Source: Spongilla lacustris (lineage: Eukaryota > Porifera > Demospongiae > Spongillida > Spongillidae). From it: a stretch of 64,000 nt of DNA. Positions 11,395-23,323 of the stretch are shown piece after piece. The DNA lies in contig OX442434.1 in assembly GCA_949361645.1 (NCBI GenBank), positions 395,061 to 459,060 on the forward strand, given 5' to 3'. Below the pieces are notes generated by a model. It was not told where the DNA came from. It was given only the letters and a program-made list of their open reading frames with translations, and searched no databases. Positions within the stretch are counted from its first letter, which is position 1, and every line of letters starts with the position of its first letter. A program made the translations under genes and the position numbers.

Positions 11395-12704
11395 TTTCCT
11401 AGTACGTAAATGTTTCTGTCTGGAATGATGAAATTCACAGACAAGATGTGACTTGTTCAATCCTTAGGGTGCTGTTGTAGGAGGCATTAATAAGAGAAGA
11501 GGGGTCATCACCGGCACGGATGCAGCCGAGGGATATTTCACAGCATACTGTGAGGTGAGTGGTGAAATTGTTTAACTGTTTCGCATTGTGATACAACACA
11601 CCTTTTTCTGAAGTCTGGAGAGAGAACTTGCACACTATCTGATTAAGTAAAAATATTATTGGGAGGAAAGAAATTGCATTGTGTAAATGAGATAGTTGTA
11701 CAAAGATAAAAGAGATTTCCATGGTGGTTGCTAAATGCCAACTTGTGGTTGTGTAGGGAATTATAACCTTTGATAACATGGGAACTGTTGAAGGCATCTG
11801 CCCACTGCAGTTCGGTGCTTATCACAAAAATGGTGGGGGTTATAATTGAGAGCCTGACATTTGTCATTTCTACTCTCCTGGTGGTAAGCACACTGTAGCT
11901 GTTAGAAGATAAGATACCTGTTGTTGGGATGGAGTCTCCTCTCGCAGGGAGGAGGCATTTTGTGAGCTTGTTTGCGGCCGCAGTTTGCATGTTGCAGCTC
12001 TTAGTGTGCCCCTATGCCCCACATTAGTGCCCCTATGCCCCCCACATTACTGCCCCTATGCCCCCCACATTACTGCCCCTATGCCCCCCACATTACTGCC
12101 CCTATGCCCCACATTCTTTAATTATGTCATATTAGCACAACTGTTGCTTGAGCTAATCTGTCCCTTGTAGGTTCCACTAAACGACATGTTTGGTTATGCT
12201 ACAGAGCTCAGGTCTACCACACAGGTGAGTACATATCCTCACCACCACCTGCCTTGTGTAATCGTTTATGGCCTTCCAGGGGAAAGGAGAGTTCACCATG
12301 GAATTTTGTAAATATCAACAGGTTCTTCCTAACCTCCAGGTGATTAGTGTTTGTGAGGGTGAGGGGGTATGTTGATGGAGGAGAAAATGCAAAAATGCAG
12401 GCTGTGATGGAAGAAAAGGGGGAGGGTTATGATAGGGGATGAGGGAGGGATGTGATGGACAGGAGATGAGGGAGGGCTGTGATGGACAGGGGATGAGGGA
12501 GGGCTGTGATGGATAGGGGATGAGGGAGGGCTGTGATGGATGGGATGAGGGAGGGCTGTGATGGACAGGGAAGTCTAGTGACAGCCACATGTAAAATCAT
12601 CATTTGAGTGGTTCATTGAATGTGGCTAATGCATTTAAATGGCTAATCTACAGGCTGAACTGATTAAAAAGTATGAAGAGGAGCGTCTGAAGAAGGCCAA
12701 GTGA
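6778..12704 (+). CDS. GFM1: Mitochondrial elongation factor G 1
   Basis: Translocation GTPase of mitochondrial translation. Twenty-three exons: 6778-6852, 7005-7193, 7252-7514, 7569-7685, 8152-8225, 8282-8358, 8507-8587, 8646-8719, 8819-8894, 9228-9365, 9569-9670, 9724-9780, 9859-9948, 10012-10059, 10132-10214, 10277-10346, 10393-10510, 10734-10853, 11134-11207, 11468-11554, 12171-12224, 12280-12339, 12654-12704. They sum to 2178 nt in one frame: 725 aa against about 751 in human. G-motifs in order: AHIDSGKTT (about 38-46), RGITI (about 83), DTPGHVD (105-111), NKLDRMG (159-165), GSALKNKG. Later blocks [20 protein letters not shown] and [13 protein letters not shown] are typical EF-G. The first exon ([15 protein letters not shown]) is arginine/serine/leucine rich without acids, as in a mitochondrial presequence. 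It ends KKAK, shorter than the vertebrate tail. Exon 6 has a tandemly copied donor. Confidence 0.97.
7738..8055. repeat. 21-bp minisatellite in GFM1 intron 4
   Basis: About 15 copies of a 21-bp unit (GGTGGTACCTCCATATGTAC plus A) with two alternating point variants (TACC/TATC and TGTAC/TATAC). Because 21 is a multiple of 3, every frame is open; these frames are not genes. Confidence 0.95.
8343..8406 (+). repeat. 32-bp tandem duplication of the GFM1 exon-6 end and donor
   Basis: 8343-8374 and 8375-8406 are identical. Each carries GCCTGAGGACCTGATG joined to GTATGTGGGTGTGTAG. The first copy is the coding end of exon 6 with its donor at 8359; the second places an identical donor at 8391. Using the second would add 32 nt and shift the frame. 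Confidence 0.93.
8720..9020. repeat. CA microsatellite and 21-bp minisatellite in GFM1 introns 8 and 9
   Basis: 8722-8781 is an uninterrupted (CA)n run starting directly at the exon-8 donor (GTAACACACA). 8925-9018 has about five copies of a 21-bp unit around GTCATGTGACTAGATGGATA. Confidence 0.9.
10905..11108. repeat. 40-bp minisatellite in GFM1 intron 18
   Basis: Five copies of a unit built on GGGAAGTGCAAGGGTCACAA followed by GAGGGAGGGGCTTCACTT. It lies between exon 18 (ends 10853) and exon 19 (starts 11134). The open frames over it are repeat artefacts. Confidence 0.93.
11344..12570. repeat. GT microsatellite and two short minisatellites in GFM1 introns 19-22
   Basis: 11346-11392 is (GT)n in intron 19. 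12003-12110 has about five copies of a 23-bp unit CCCCTATGCCCCCCACATTA. 12415-12565 has about six copies of a 27-bp unit GATGAGGGAGGGCTGTGATG. The coding exons between them (11468-11554, 12171-12224, 12280-12339) belong to GFM1. Confidence 0.85.
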
Positions 12705-13386
12705 CCTTGTTGGAAGATTTCCCATGAACATTCCATATGTATATTGTGTGTATTTCACTCCAACCTCAGAGATCTATATTTGTATGTATGCATCGATGCT
12801 TGCAAATATTTACGGCCTGGGAATGAAAGGCTATAATGTTTGTACAGTCCAGCTTTCCTTACATTACAATTGCAAAAGACAATGTCCACAACATCTCCCA
12901 ACGATGTCCCTTGTACTTTATATTCCAGCAGGTAGTGCCAAACGAAAATGTGTCCATGTTTATACATGACCATGTGACGTTCGATTCCAAGAGTGCATCA
13001 AGAAGGATTGATACTGGCTAGTCCCCAGAGGTGTAAAATACTTCATCAACAGACAGAAGCACCAATTTACACGCTCTGGAATTTTTTTCACAACAAAACA
13101 ATACTTTTTATACATTAATAATTCCTATACAGTTAACACATACATGGATAATAACAGGGGCCGATTGCAGAGTGTGTGGCTGCCACTAAAGAGAATGCTG
13201 GCTAACCTTCAAGCAACCTTTTGTAATATTACATCTTCTGTACCTGCATAGTTTTATATTAATGAATTATATGTCTTGTTTCACTCAAAAAGGTGCCAGG
13301 AAAATGAAAGAGCTACAGTTTAATGGTTTAGAAACAAAGCAAAAAAACTGTACTTAAAAATGTTCTACATTCAAAATAGAAAGTCC

Positions 13387-14697
<1,311 letters not shown>

Positions 14698-15671
14698 TTT
14701 GACTGAGTGGTCGTGAATTGAACAGATAAGACTTCCGATCCCGTTTTGTTACCCCCGGAATGTTAGAATCTTGACGATTTCAACCACAATTTGCCTGCTA
14801 CAGTAACAAATCCAATTAGTGGCATTTCTCTTGAAATTTGCATACTAATGATTTATCATTAACGATTTCATGCGCCGGAATTAGGTTCTGCCTGTAGGCG
14901 TGCAGTTTAGTTTACGACTCGTAGGAGGTTGATTGGTGGAAACACACTAGTATCGTTTAGCCTCGCACCCAGACCAGTAGTCGCAGCTGCGGATGGATTT
15001 AATACGTCACCGCTACGCGAGAAATGGTCTGGCGAAATGCCTCACAAACTGAAAGGTCGTCCTTTCTGGCCTGGGAGTGCAATACGTTAAGAAATTACAT
15101 TGTTAACTGACCGGTAGAGTCAGTGTATTTCGCTTTATTAACAAAGGTCGTGTGGGGCAAGCGAAACAAACCACAGGCGTATCCGAAGAGTGAGACGGTA
15201 AAAAGGCGGAGCTGCTCCGCCATACTTCGAACTGTTTGTTGAAGCGCGCGAGCGACCCGTGTTAACTTAAATGAAAGTCGTTACACTTCTGCCGTGCTGC
15301 TGGCTGTTGCTTCCCTCACTGCCACGTTGAGTTTGTAGCTTTTTGTTTTTTGACAGTACAGCGCGGCAATGCTTAGCCTCGTCCCCAGGCCCTGTTTTTT
15401 ATAAGTTGCGGGGGCGAAAAACAGGGCCTGGTATACACTGGCAGGGTCCTAGCGCGCATGCGCTGGCCATTACCAAAACGCTTAGTAATCGCATACTGTT
15501 GTAATTTTCGTTTGTAAACCTTTCCGTACACTATCTCGTTCTCAGCGTAAACTCTTCCTCGTCCCAGACTGTCGTATATGTAGAGTTTCGTACGTCGACT
15601 TACTACCCTTGCTCCGTGGACCAAGTTCTTACCTCTACGATTGGTACGTCTAGGCTGGCCACCTCACGCTA

Positions 15672-15886
15672 CTTGCCATCTTTAGCCGAAGCCACAATGC
15701 TGACAACCTACTTGTACTCTCGTGGTGCGCACTCATTTGAAATACCCAACACTTGGCACAAAGACCTTATCCGACGATACCTCGTTACCAATAGTTTTCC
15801 AAATGTAGGGTAGTTCCAATGAGTGCGCACCACGAGAGTACAATAGGTTGTCAGCATTGTGGCTTCGGCTAAAGATGGCAAGGAGC
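15672..15886. mobile_element. Foldback MITE inside the MULE-like element
   Basis: Near-perfect palindrome. CTTGCCATCTTTAGCCGAAG at the left is answered by its inverse CTTCGGCTAAAGATGGCAAG at the right, and the arms continue through CCACAATGCTGACAACCTA and CTCTCGTGGTGCGCACTCAT. The loop is about 60 bp. No coding content. Confidence 0.75.
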
Positions 15887-15892
15887 ATAGTC

Positions 15893-17277
15893 TCGTACCC
15901 AGACCCAAATGTACGTAACGATGATTATCGCTTACAGTATAACATCACGTACAGAGGGTCTGGCCAACAAGTCGATCGAAGTTGTTCTGGTGCGCCGGAA
16001 TGTTGGCGCTCCAATCAGAATCGAGAGCCCGTGTGACGTCACGGTAATTAGATTCCAATAGCATTCCACACTACAGAGAGAAGCCTGGTGCTTGATCGTG
16101 CGTGCGCGGCTAAGGTTGTGATATATGGACACGTGTCTAAAACGAAGAGAAAGCCATTTCAATATGGAAGGACTCATTACGAAGTACGTCAAAAATCTGT
16201 CGTGAATCGCTTTCCAGCCCATCGTGTTAACCACTCTGAGACTATCATTGCGGTGGTAGCCTTTTCTCTCCGTAGCTTAAACAAGACAGATCTCAGGGGC
16301 GGATCCAGGAATTGGGAGCGGGGGGGGGGCACAGGTGAGGGTGTGGCAGGGGGTGGGGCAAAGCTGGATGCGGAGCCGCCCCGGGGAGGGTGCGGGAGGG
16401 GGGCACCCCTCCCGCCCAGCTAGGGGGTCTGGGGGAGCGCTGTAAGCTCCCCCAGCGGGGTCTGGGGCTCCGCCCCAGAAGCCAACGCTTTTTGCGTTGA
16501 AAACCCCCCCAAAAGTACGTAAAAACTGCTCCAAAAACGTTATAACTCTTCTACGTAGATAAACTCTATTATCTCTGCGTGACGTGGCACCGAAGTTGGC
16601 CGGTGGTGCACTTCGATTATCAGCATTGTGTACAAACGATTATAATATCATGCATCCAATGGCAAACCTTCTTTGCTTGGTCGCTTTCGACTCCGAGGCT
16701 CCATCTGGTCAGTCCAGAATAACTTCAACGTCAAAAGAACCAGTGAACTATAATATTAATTTTGACGGTATGGATTTGCTGCATAGGCCTACCTGCTGCT
16801 ATTGAAAGATTTGACTTGTATAGGCGCCTTTGAATTCACTCAAACACACAAATTATTACAATTCCAGCTGTCGCGGACGTTTTAATTCAGAGCACGTGTA
16901 TGCCTGCCCGATGTTCTAGACTGCATGGCTCCGCACCGGCTGGCACTGCTGCCTTTGCACGTACATTTAACCGTTTTCGCACATACTATTAATCGTGTAA
17001 GGCACCGCCCCTTAGCTATGAATATTTAATTTCTATTTGGCGGGGGGGGGGGGGGGGGCAGAACCCAGTTGCCCCCCCCCCCCCCTGGATCCGCCACTGG
17101 ATCTGCTTAAACAAGCCTCACGTTTTATCGTGATGACGTACCATTGCTATGACAACCCTAATTATCGATTACATTCTCAAGAACAACTTTCTTCGACTTG
17201 TTGGCCAGACCCTATGTACGCTGTATTATACTGTAAGCGATAATGCTTACGTACGTTTGGGTCTGGGTACGAGACTA
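15893..17277. mobile_element. Second TIR element of the same family, nested in the MULE-like element
   Basis: The ends are TAGTCTCGTACCCAGACC (about 15887-15905) and its inverse (about 17260-17278). The arms extend about 100 bp through GCGATAATCATCGTTACGTA-like and TCTGGCCAACAAGTCGA blocks. The flanks CAAGGAGCA and CAAGGAAGT are similar but not identical, so a decayed target duplication is possible. The hAT-like element at 16294 sits inside it. Confidence 0.65.
16294..17099. mobile_element. hAT-like MITE with CAGNGGCGGATCCAGG termini
   Basis: The left end is CAGGGGCGGATCCAGG and the right end is the inverse of CAGTGGCGGATCCAGGG; long G and C runs lie just inside both ends. Short CAG-starting termini of this type are widespread in animal hAT-derived MITEs. 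The flanks AGATCT (left) and GATCT (right) overlap by five bases, but no clean 8-bp duplication was found. No transposase. Confidence 0.65.
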
Positions 17278-17759
17278 CAAGGAAGTCAACGTAACGAAAC
17301 TCTACAGTCTGGGACGAGGAAGAGTTTACGCTGAGTACGAGATGGTGTACGGAAAGGTTTACAAACAAAAATTACAACAGTATGCGATTACCAAGCGTAT
17401 TGGTAATGGCCAGCGCATGCGCGCTAGGACCCTGCCAGTGTATACCAGGCCCTGTTTTTCGCCCCCCGCAACTTATAAAAAACAGGGCCTGGGGACGAGG
17501 CTAGGCAATGCTCCACTTTTTACTCAATCTCCTATCGTTCGTTTCACTTGCCACAAACTTATAGGACCATTGTTAAAGCGACAAACACTGTTATACAGCT
17601 ACAGTACCGCCCTACGTTCCAATGAGTTAACCATCGCATTCTTATATCACTGACACAGGCGCACTCAGAACGACTTTTGTTTGGCTTGCGCCTCACGTAG
17701 CGGTGATGTAATCCATCCGCAGCTGTGGAATTAGGGCCTGGGTACGAGACTAACTCAGA

Positions 17760-19320
17760 CGTATAAATATGGGTAAAAGTCTACATCTTCTGGCAAACCG
17801 TAAGTATAATTAATGAGTAGTCGGGCATGAGCTGTCACGAGATGGAAGTGGTTTGGGGTAATTTAATGTCGGGGGCAGCGGAATGCCCCAATATCGGGCT
17901 TGGGGGTTATTCTTGGAGGGGACACGACAGAGACAGTCCCCATCCCCCTTTAGCCATTAGATTTCACAGACTGTGGCTGTCTGGATAAAAATAAAAATAA
18001 AAACAAAACAGAAAAAAAAGTAGATAATAGTGCGCATGCGCGATTTCCCTCATTGATGACTCAATTTCGAAATTAATTGTTTTTGTTGCTAATTAGTTTA
18101 CCGATTTCTATATAGTGCGCTATTTATCAGTGTGCCCACGTCTGTACTTGACGTTGTTACAAACACTCCGAAGCTTAGCTGACATAATGGTGCATTGTAC
18201 ATCTTGTGGGACAGATGTTATGGCTTGAGCTTACGACGCACCCCATTGTCGTCAGCGCAACAAGCCATGATAGCAGCACAAGTTCTACAAACAATCCAAC
18301 CACCTACGGGAGGAGCAGTAAGTACATACATGCAATGTTACAGTTTCTGTATCAAACTAGCACATGCTTAGAAGCAGTCTCACACTAACACAGAACTTCA
18401 TTTTAAACAGGCAATTTCACACACATGTACACACCACATACACACACATGCTCAGAAACAATCTCACACTAACACAGAACTTCATTGCATTTCTATAAAA
18501 GTGCACATCCTAGAACACCACATGTTGGATTGCATTCGTTCCCACCTCACTCAGACAGGATGTGGGTTGATGGGTGAGCAGGGGGGCCAAGTCTATCCAC
18601 TCCTAGTTCAACAGCCTTGCAGCTATGTATAAAACCATCCCTGATCCAATAGACAGGCTGAAGTGCATTATGAAGGAACACTACTTAAAGGTCTCTCTTC
18701 AAATTCAGAGTGCCACACCTCCTAAGCTTAGCTTACGTAGATGCAATGCTCAATAACGGGTACTAATATCTCATGTTTCTTCACTAGACAGCACAACCAA
18801 ATTGATTCAAGAGTGTTTGATGGTGGGCTAAAATTTTGAAATGCATGGCATCGTGATTCAGGCAAGCCAGGTTAAGCTAGGTACATGTAGGTGAAGTCAA
18901 TGGCGTCAAACATCGAGGAAATATTGCAATATTCCAAACGCCTACTGCGTGAGTTAGGAATCGCGGCACCACGAGTTTTATTGAAAATCTTACAGCCAAG
19001 ACTGTCTCAGTTATACTGTAAAAGTTTCAGGGTACTTCATAAGGGCGGAAAAAGTACCAGAGCAATGTGCATCACTTGACCTCAAACAACACACACAGAA
19101 TTCGCGAGCGTGTAACATAGTATCCACAGAATATAAGCGGCATTAACTCACATTTTTCAGAGCGCCAGACAATATAGAAGTAGGATCCGAAGTCAAAAGA
19201 AGAGTTCAAAACAGTCCTCGTGGTAAAAAGGGAGCATCTTTAAAGATCGAGTGCGCGTGTAAATACAGCGCAATGCGTCATTCGTTGACGCACGCGCAGC
19301 GCCGGAGGATTCTTTTGTTG
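17760..19320. other. No recognised gene; one small unassigned open frame
   Basis: AT-rich stretches and a tandem duplication of about 84 bp (18363-18404 against 18447-18488) are visible. A short open stretch ending at a good donor (GTAAGTACAT) at 18318 and a 62-codon frame at 18891-19079 (MKSMASNIEEILQYSK...) are the only candidates for coding sequence. I do not recognise either. Confidence 0.5.
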
Positions 19321-19324
19321 AGGG

Positions 19325-19641
19325 TATAAAAGGAGCTTGCCTGGAAAAAGGTTTTTCCCCGTATCACGTGATACACAGCTAGTCCCCTTTGGGTGTGCGA
19401 CGAGAGAGCCTCAGGGGGGTCTTCGATAAACACATAACATTGCATTAGGGACACATAACATTGTAAGGGGTAGGGTTACATGTATATGTCCTCAAAGGAT
19501 ATGGAGGACCGTCGGATTACCATATACCTTCGCAGGCTTGGCTTCGCGTTCGCGTTGGAACTATGTTACTCCGGTATACGTACGCTCCGTAGCAATGATG
19601 AATGATCTCGTAGCAGCCCAGGGCTATGAGCTGTCTTTATG
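19325..19641 (+). promoter_or_regulatory. Candidate promoter and first exon of an unknown plus-strand gene
   Basis: TATAAAAG at 19325-19332 is followed by a short hairpin (GGAAAAAGGTTTTTCC) and a perfect 14-base palindrome GTATCACGTGATAC at 19361-19374 with a CACGTG core. Downstream, an ATG at 19595 opens a short frame (MMNDLVAAQGYELSL) that ends at a consensus donor GTAAGTTT at 19642. No following exon could be assigned, because the next 2.5 kb is largely repeat. Confidence 0.3.
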
Positions 19642-19999
19642 GTAAGTTTAAGCGTACGTACCGCTAGTAAAAAATAAAAATAATAAGTCACGCGACCATT
19701 GACAAAGCCACTGCAATAATGTTTATATAATACTAGTACGTCAAAATGCTGTTCAAAGGTTGTTGTTTGCCACTAAGATGAAGTGCCATATTACATTTCA
19801 AGGACATACATGTAGAGACTGACATTACTCATGCCAGGTTTCTGATAGCACATACCAGTACTCTAGTAGTGCAACTAGGCTACCATAAATGCTTATTAGT
19901 AGGAGATGTGGCAACATATCAGAGGAGAAAATGAATGGTGGTCCTCAACGTGCACCTTGTTTATGTGGACCATGCATAGTGTCGTAGCCACCTGATTTC

Positions 20000-20000
<1 letters not shown>

Positions 20001-20069
<69 letters not shown>

Positions 20070-20106
20070 ACACACACAACACACACATACACACACACAC
20101 ACAAAC
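20001..20106. repeat. (CA)n microsatellite
   Basis: About 105 bp of CA repeat with a few interruptions, immediately left of the 22-bp minisatellite array. Confidence 0.95.
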
Positions 20107-20200
20107 ACACACCATATACATGTATTAGCAAGATTGGCATATGTAGTCAATCTTTTGTAATGTAGCAGTTCTGAAAAGAACTGTTTTTTATTACTGAGTA

Positions 20201-21745
20201 CTATGGTCCACAGGGGTGTGGACCATAGTACACAGGGGTGTGGACCATAGTACACAGGGGTGTGGACCATAGTACACAGGGGTGTGGACCATAGTACACA
20301 GGGGTGTGGACCATAGTACACAGGGGTGTGGACCATAGTACACAGGGGTGTGGACCGTAGTACACAGGGGTGTGGACCGTAGTACACAGGGGTGTGGACC
20401 ATAGTACACAGGGGTGTGGACCATAGTACACAGGGGTGGGGTGGGGGAGGGGGATTGGTCGACCCCCCATATGCCCTCTCCAAGGCCTGGGTGGACTTCT
20501 CCTCTCCCCTCACCCTCTCCTCCTCCATAGTACACAGGGGTGTGGACCATAGTACACAGGGGTGTGGACCATAGTACACAGGGGTGTGGACCGTAGTACA
20601 CAGGGGTGTGGACCATAGTACACAGGGGTGTGGACCATAGTACACAGGGGTGTGGACCATAGTACACAGGGGTGGGGTGGGGGAGGGGGATTGGTCGACC
20701 CCCCATATGCCCTCTCCAAGGCCTGGGTGGACTTCTCCTCTCCCCTCACCCTCTCCTCCTCCATAGTACACAGGGGTGTGGACCATAGTACACAGGGGTG
20801 TGGACCATAGTACACAGGGGTGTGGACCATAGTACACAGGGGTGTGTGTGGCATAAGTACACAGGGGTGTGGATGATAGTACACAGGGGTGTGGACCATA
20901 GTACACAGGGGTGTGGACCATAGTACACAGGGGTGTGTGTGGACCATAGTACACGGGTGTGGACCATAGTACACAGGGGTGTGGACCATAGTACACAGGG
21001 GTGTGGACCATAGTACACAGGAGTGTGGACCATAGTACACAGGGGTGTGGACCATAGTACACAGGGGTGGGGTGGGGGAGGGGGATTGGTCGACCCCCAT
21101 ATGCCCTCTCCAAGGCTTGGGTGGACTTCTCCTCTCCCCTCACCCTCTCCTCCTCCATAGTACACAGGGGTGTGGACCATAGTACACAGGGGTGTGGACC
21201 GTAGTACTCAGGGGTGTGGACCATAGTACACAGGGGTGTGGACCATAGTACACAGGGGTGTGGACTGTAGTACACAGGGGTGTGGACCATAGTACACAGG
21301 GGTGTGGACCATAGTACACAGGGGTGTGGACCATACTACACAGGGGTGTGGACCGTAGTACTCAGGAGTGTGGACCATAGTACACAGGGGTGTGGACCGT
21401 AGTACACAGGGGTGTGGACCATACTACACAGGGGTGTGGACCATAGTACACAGGGGTGGGGTGGGGGAGGGGGATTGGTCGACCCCCATATGCCCTCTCC
21501 AAGGCCTGGGTGGACTTCTCCTCTCCCCTCACCCTCTCCTCCTCCATAGTACACAGGGGTGTGGACCATAGTACACAGGGGTGTGTGTGGACCATAGTAC
21601 ACGGGTGTGGACCATAGTACACAGGGGTGTGGACCATAGTACACAGGGGTGTGGACCATAGTACACAGGGGTGTGGACCATAGTACACAGGGGTGTGGAC
21701 CATAGTACACAGGGTTGTGGACCATAGTACACAGAGGTGTGGACC
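20201..21745. repeat. 22-bp minisatellite with higher-order organisation
   Basis: About 1.5 kb of a 22-bp unit (GACCATAGTACACAGGGGTG plus TG). Four near-identical non-repeat blocks of about 95 bp interrupt it near 20440-20525, 20675-20763, 21070-21158 and 21462-21547; each begins with a G-rich stretch and GGTCGACC and ends in CTCTCCTCCTCCATAG. The arrays between blocks differ in length. Every minus-strand frame is open (up to 464 codons at 19896-21290) because 22 is not a multiple of three and the unit has no stop. This is not a gene. Confidence 0.93.
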
Positions 21746-21829
21746 ATAAGATCCCTATTGTGTACAAGGTCTCCTACATCTACATGGTTCAGATAATCAT
21801 TACACTTGATGGCTGTTACCATACCACTA

Positions 21830-22285
21830 CTATTACCCCTACTCCTCCCCTAGTGGTAGGTAAGGGGAACAGTAGGGGTAGTAAGGAGTTGGTGTAATAG
21901 TAGATAAAGGGAGTAAGGGGAAGAGTAGGGGTGGTGATAGGTAACCCCTACTCTTCTCTACCCCTACTCCTCCCCTTACCTACTATTGCCCTTAGTAGTA
22001 GATAAGGGGAACAGTAGAGGTAGTGATAGGTAAGGGGAGGAGTAGGTGTAGGGAAGAGTAGGACTATTACACCAACTCCTCCCCTTACTCCCCCTACTGT
22101 TCCCCTACCTACCACTAGGGGAGGAGTAGGGGTAATAGTAGGCTAGGTGAAGAATAGGGGTAGTGGTAGGTAAGGGGAGGAGTAGGGGTAGTAGTAAGTA
22201 CTAGTAAGGGGAGGAGTAGGGGTAAGGGGAGAAGTAGGAGTAGGGGTAAGGGGAGAAGTAGGAGTAGTGGTTGTAAGGGGAGGAG
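21830..22285. repeat. Degenerate minisatellite, GGGGAGGAGTAGGGGTAGTA type
   Basis: Loose repeats of 12-30 bp rich in AGTAGGGG, in both orientations; 21835-21895 and 22050-22135 are partly inverted copies of each other. Confidence 0.8.
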
Positions 22286-22289
22286 ATAC

Positions 22290-23323
22290 TGCTTTGACCA
22301 TATATATACGTACCACAGTTGTCCAGTAACGAAGTTCAGTGGTGTAATGCTGGTACCAGGTGCGTCACAGTAAGTTGCGCGATCAAGTATGGCATTCAAG
22401 AAGATGGAGCGGACCGTGTGGCAAGAGTAGCCTCTTTTTGGTATCGGTATCAAGCTTCCCTTTCCTTTGCTCCGAGGCAAAAGTGGCTTCAAGAGTCAGT
22501 CTCTGACAGTCTGCCTGAGCGTCGCCATTCTCAATCATAAACACGTGTTATTCGATTTTAATAGTCGTGAAAATTAGTTATTGCTGCCAGGATGTAAGAG
22601 TTTACAGCAGTACGTTACGTAGTAAGGGTAATATGAAGGAGTTTGAGAGGTTTATAGACACCCCATGTTTCACAACGCTAGACAGACGCCATTTTTAGCC
22701 CATTAATTTGGCCGCATGGCCGGCTGACCGTTTTCCAGGCAAGCGCTTTTTATACGCGCACTCGATCTTTATTAAGCCCATGTTGGTTGCTAAGGTCGTA
22801 ATTAGGTCCGTTGCTATGAAAAAATTTCGGGAAATGAAACAGCCGTGCAAGAAGATCTATGCAATTGACTGCACGGCCGATAAGTGTAAATGTTATTCCC
22901 ATGGGGTCGCTAGCATGGCTTTTGAAGCCTACAAGGCCAAAAAAGGCTCATTCCGCGAGATTGCATCCTCAAGCGATCGAATTCGTATCGCTTAACCACC
23001 TGCCACCGGCGAAGTAGCGATAGACCACAGGCAGGTGGGAGCCAAATTAATAACTGTGTCCATATCATACGCTAGGTATCATCATTTGTATAAATTTATC
23101 GTAAACTAATGTTTTACGAACGTATAGTAGGATTCATTGATTTGCGCGCATCACGTATGATGGTCTATGTCATTGTAAACACGTGACTGTTGATTGATTA
23201 AAAACTGTAATGAGTTTAGTGTTCCTTAATAGGGGTGCGTTCCACATTCGGTTCGTTAATTAAATTGCAAGAATGAAATCGTTAAGACACGTACACAAAT
23301 TGTGGTGAAACATTACAAAAAGG
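22290..23323. other. Unassigned region with two small open frames
   Basis: 22708-22995 (+) is a 95-codon frame with balanced composition (MAAWPADRFPGKRFLY...KCKCYSHGV...) and no family I recognise. On the minus strand near 22540-22370 an ATG opens a frame of about 50 codons (MIENGDAQADCQRLTLEATF...), also unrecognised. A short inverted repeat CCACCTGCC/GGCAGGTGG lies at 22996-23036. No gene call is justified. Confidence 0.35.

Larger units (their letters stand above)
15374..17503. mobile_element. Non-autonomous MULE-like DNA transposon with long TIRs and 9-bp target duplication
   Basis: The ends are TAGCCTCGTCCCCAGGCC and its inverse. Long terminal inverted repeats run about 15374-15605 and 17279-17503. 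GGCAATGCT stands immediately outside both ends (15365-15373 and 17504-17512): a perfect 9-bp direct repeat. Long TIRs with 9-bp duplications are typical of the Mutator/MULE superfamily. Each arm has a subterminal hairpin (CAGGCCCTGTTTTT with its inverse). No transposase was seen. The interior is filled by two further elements (15672-15886 and 15893-17277). Confidence 0.8.
14957..17757. mobile_element. Outer inverted-repeat element enclosing the transposon nest
   Basis: The left arm 14957-15030 (TAGCCTCGCACCCAGACC, then CAGCTGCGGATGGATT and CACCGCTACG) is the inverse of 17757-17687 (TAGTCTCGTACCCAGGCC, then the same inner blocks). Both tips share the TAGYCTCGNACCCAGRCC signature with the two elements inside. 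No target duplication was found, so these may be the ends of an older, eroded copy of the same family. Confidence 0.55.

Noticed and set aside
15373..17653. Open frames (SLGRGRVYAE, YGKVYKRKLQQYAITKR) on both arms of the transposon nest
   Set aside because: They are the two inverted copies of one TIR read in opposite directions, with no transposase-like sequence.
19896..21290. 464-codon minus-strand open frame
   Set aside because: Made entirely of the 22-bp minisatellite (VYYGPHPCVLWSTPLCTM pattern in rotating frames) plus a CA tract. All frames are open for a simple arithmetic reason.
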